Below are positions 61,617 through 64,000 of a stretch of DNA of 64,000 bases, in pieces (the stretch's first letter is position 1; each line of letters opens with the position of its first letter). Made by a program: the position numbers and the translations under genes. This DNA is from Aphelocoma coerulescens. Lineage: Eukaryota > Chordata > Aves > Passeriformes > Corvidae. Location: the NCBI RefSeq assembly GCF_041296385.1, contig NC_091014.1:17769578-17833577 (forward strand), written 5' to 3'. The notes beneath the pieces are model-generated. The model made no database searches. It saw only the letters and a program-made list of their open reading frames with translations, and had not been told where the DNA came from.

Positions 61617-63837
61617 TGGCCCAGGAAAGGCATCCCTGTGAGGCAGAAGTCAGTTTCCTGTCAACTGATCCCAGCAAATACAATGGATTCTTCCATAACT
61701 ACTCCCCATTTTTACTTACTTTTATACTGTGTTTGCATTTAGGTGGAGCTTGTGTGACTCTGGTCATACACGATGTTCAGCAGTCATGCCCTGGAGGTGG
61801 ATAATGTCAGTATTACATCTGGGGTAGCCTTTAGGATGGAGATGGTTCAACAGCAAGAAAGCTCCTTTCTCCTCCCTTGGTTGACAGCTGCTATGTGGCT
61901 TATCAGCTACAAGGTACCACCAAGTTCCTCTTCTTGCAAGGATTTTAGCAGAGTCTGGCCATAGTGTCTCTACTCTGTTCCACCCTCCGTTTAGTCTCCC
62001 TTGGCATGGATTGTGTGTGGGAAGTCGGCATGGCTGCATTCCATCCAGGGAGTAGCAACTGCATTTCACCCAGGGAGTAGCAGCTGTATTTTAGCCTATA
62101 ATTTCTATACTGTTATAACTTAGTAGAATGTGAATTTTCCCGGCTTTCTCTATTTTTACCCTCAGGCATTTTGCCACACCCTTCATGAAATTACAAAGTA
62201 CACTGTTTTAAATTTAATCATCACAAGACTTACTTACCTCATCTTCACTGCAAAATATGCATACAACTGCAATTATTTCCCTGTGCAAATTGTATAGAAC
62301 CTAAACTATCTTGTATTGCTGGGGCCAGAATATTTTTTATGTAATCAACATGATTAGATGATAATCAGGCTTCAATGATACTTTATGTCATTAATTAGAT
62401 AAGTGAAGTTTTAAAATAGGTGATATAAGAACAAGATTAGGAACATGGAGGTCAATTTTCTGTTCTTCACTGTGAAGATATGAGTAAATGTAAACCAAAG
62501 TGTTGGGTTGTTTTGAGTGTCTCTGATTTTGGATGATTAGTTTCAGGTACTGAATAATTTTCATAGTGCTAAGCAACTTCAGGTCTCATTTAAAAGAACT
62601 TGAAAGTACAAACATACACTATCTGCTTGTCCTAATAAATAAACTAACCTTGTAGTACAATCCTAACCAGAGAAGATCACAGTGAAGTAATGAATCATCT
62701 TCCCACTCGCAAAAAAGGAAAAAAAAATCCATGAAAATGGGGAGAAAGCATAATTTGTTCTCATTCTGTCGTCACCGTTGCTCCCCTAGGGGTGCACCAA
62801 GCTTGCTAAACTATCCTCTCTGCAAGACAAAAGAAGAAATCAGATGTGTCTGTAGAGCTGAATACACTGCCACCTGACAGCGCCTTGAGCAGGTGATGCA
62901 GGCACAGGTGAAGGCAACCCCTGCTGCCCTTGAGTGAAGATAAAGATCCGTTTCCCGTGTACTCAGAACCTACTTTGTGTTAGAAAGAGAAATACTTTTC
63001 CTCTCTGGATTATGTGCACTTTGTATGTACATATAAAAGATCAAAAATACCTGTTTACTCTTTCACCAGTGCTTTAGGATTCGGTTTCTAGGGCGACAGT
63101 TAATAACAGTACATGGAAAACAGGTCCTTCCATGAGAAGTGGGACAGACAACTGAGTTTCTTAGGGATTTGTATTCTATATCCCTAATCTTTTCTTCCTT
63201 CCTGCTGCAATAAGTATAGCTGTCTCCTATGGGAATACATCCAGGCAAGAGACAGTACTGTGGCTTATTAAGACCTGTTCATATATTGATCATTGGGCCA
63301 GAACACATATCTGATGGGCCAGCTGGTTGCTGTCAGTGTGTTATGGGCTCTGCTCGCCCTGCATCTCACTTTTAGTAAGACTCTCTACCTGACAACCCAC
63401 TTTTAGGAAACTTCTAGAAAAGCAATGGACTATGTCAGATGGACAGAAATTATTCAAAAGTTTAAAAAGTTAAGGACTGCCAGATGAAGAATCAAATATT
63501 CAAAGCAATTTATGTTTTGTTCCTCTAAGAAATAAGCTAAAAATATACTTCATCAACATTATTCATGTCTCAATTTCAAGTACTCCGAAATTAAAAGATG
63601 TAACAATTAAGATGATCATCGTAGATTGATTTTAAAAACTTAGTGAAGAAGCTTTATTTTTTAAAGCCTTAATAATTTTATAAGATACTGTATTTTATAT
63701 CTTTACCCGGAATTTATGTAATTATGAGGACTGTAACTTGTTGAAAAATGTTTTAGATATTTCTCTGAGATTTTACACACAAAGGTCAAAGTCCCAGATT
63801 CAGGTCCTTGCAATTACCTGTGCTTGTGAACATGCAT

Positions 63838-63838
<1 letters not shown>
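61617..63838. other. Intronic stretch with a small tandem repeat
   Basis: Mixed-composition intron to about 62100, then AT-rich. It contains the 25-bp tandem repeat at 62034-62083 and no recognised gene. Confidence 0.5.
62034..62083 (+). repeat. 25-bp tandem duplication
   Basis: CTGCATTCCATCCAGGGAGT plus AGCAA (62034-62058) is followed directly by a copy with three substitutions (62059-62083). A partial third start (CTGTATTTTAGCC) comes next. Confidence 0.9.

Positions 63839-63877
<39 letters not shown>
63839..63877 (+). repeat. (CA)n microsatellite
   Basis: An uninterrupted CA dinucleotide run of 39 bases, preceded by CATGCATG. It is likely length-polymorphic. Confidence 0.98.
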
Positions 63878-63881
<4 letters not shown>

Positions 63882-64000
63882 GCCAAAAAAATCGTGTCAG
63901 TGTTTTGGTTTAAAGTGCCAGTACTTCTTGCAGAGATATTTAAGATTAGTAGCTATTGATTGGGCTTGTTTCTGCTCTCATTTAATTGATGCAAACAGGG

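Larger units (their letters stand above)
10583..64000 (+). other. TAFA5: Start of TAFA5 intron 1 (over 53 kb)
   Basis: All sequence after the donor reads as intron: AT-rich, stop-dense, with LINE and LTR insertions on both strands. I looked for the next TAFA5 exon, which should carry the Leu-Ala-Ala-Gly-Thr-Cys start of the conserved domain, and for the alternative first exon known from mammals. I found neither by eye. A very long first intron is known for TAFA5 in mammals, so this is expected. The gene therefore continues beyond 64000. Confidence 0.8.

Noticed and set aside
1..64000. CRISPR arrays, insertion sequences, operons and other bacterial features
   Set aside because: The window is clearly vertebrate. 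The only regular array is the minisatellite, which lacks unique spacers.

Overview
The window is vertebrate nuclear DNA, almost certainly from a bird. The evidence is eight CR1 LINE fragments, at least two LTRs of recognisable avian ERVL-like type, AT-rich introns and intergenic DNA, and one sharply bounded, very GC-rich CpG island. I cannot name the species from the sequence. None of the long open frames looks like a bacterial-style gene.

One protein-coding gene is supported: TAFA5 (FAM19A5), on the + strand. About 9 kb of gene-poor 5' flank (1-9004) with one CR1 fragment leads into a CpG island (about 9005-10080). Next come two long A-runs (10096-10145), an exonic-looking leader with a short upstream ORF (10335-10382), and the first coding exon. 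That exon starts at ATG 10471, encodes 37 codons plus one base, and ends at a GTAAGT donor at 10583. It supplies the serine-rich N-terminus and the hydrophobic signal-anchor segment of TAFA5. The cysteine-rich secreted domain must lie in exons beyond the window.

From 10583 to 64000 everything reads as the start of a very long first intron. It carries seven CR1 fragments in both orientations, an ERVL-like LTR (about 14440-14962) joined to a TATTA microsatellite, and an antisense LTR (about 21133-21558) holding an 18-bp perfect palindrome. It also has a 0.62-kb minisatellite (48896-49519) whose 43-bp unit is interrupted by 40-bp blocks of CAGCA/CAGCT pentamers. An unclassified GC-rich segment (about 55695-56030), a probable solo LTR with matching flanks (61206-61612) and a (CA)n tract complete the list. 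I saw no second TAFA5 exon, no convincing RNA gene and no other gene in the intron.

I found no clearly new biological system. The items most worth a second look are the two-register minisatellite, the translation-control layout of the TAFA5 leader (uORF plus in-frame upstream ATG, next to twin A-runs), and the solo LTR with apparent target-site duplication.
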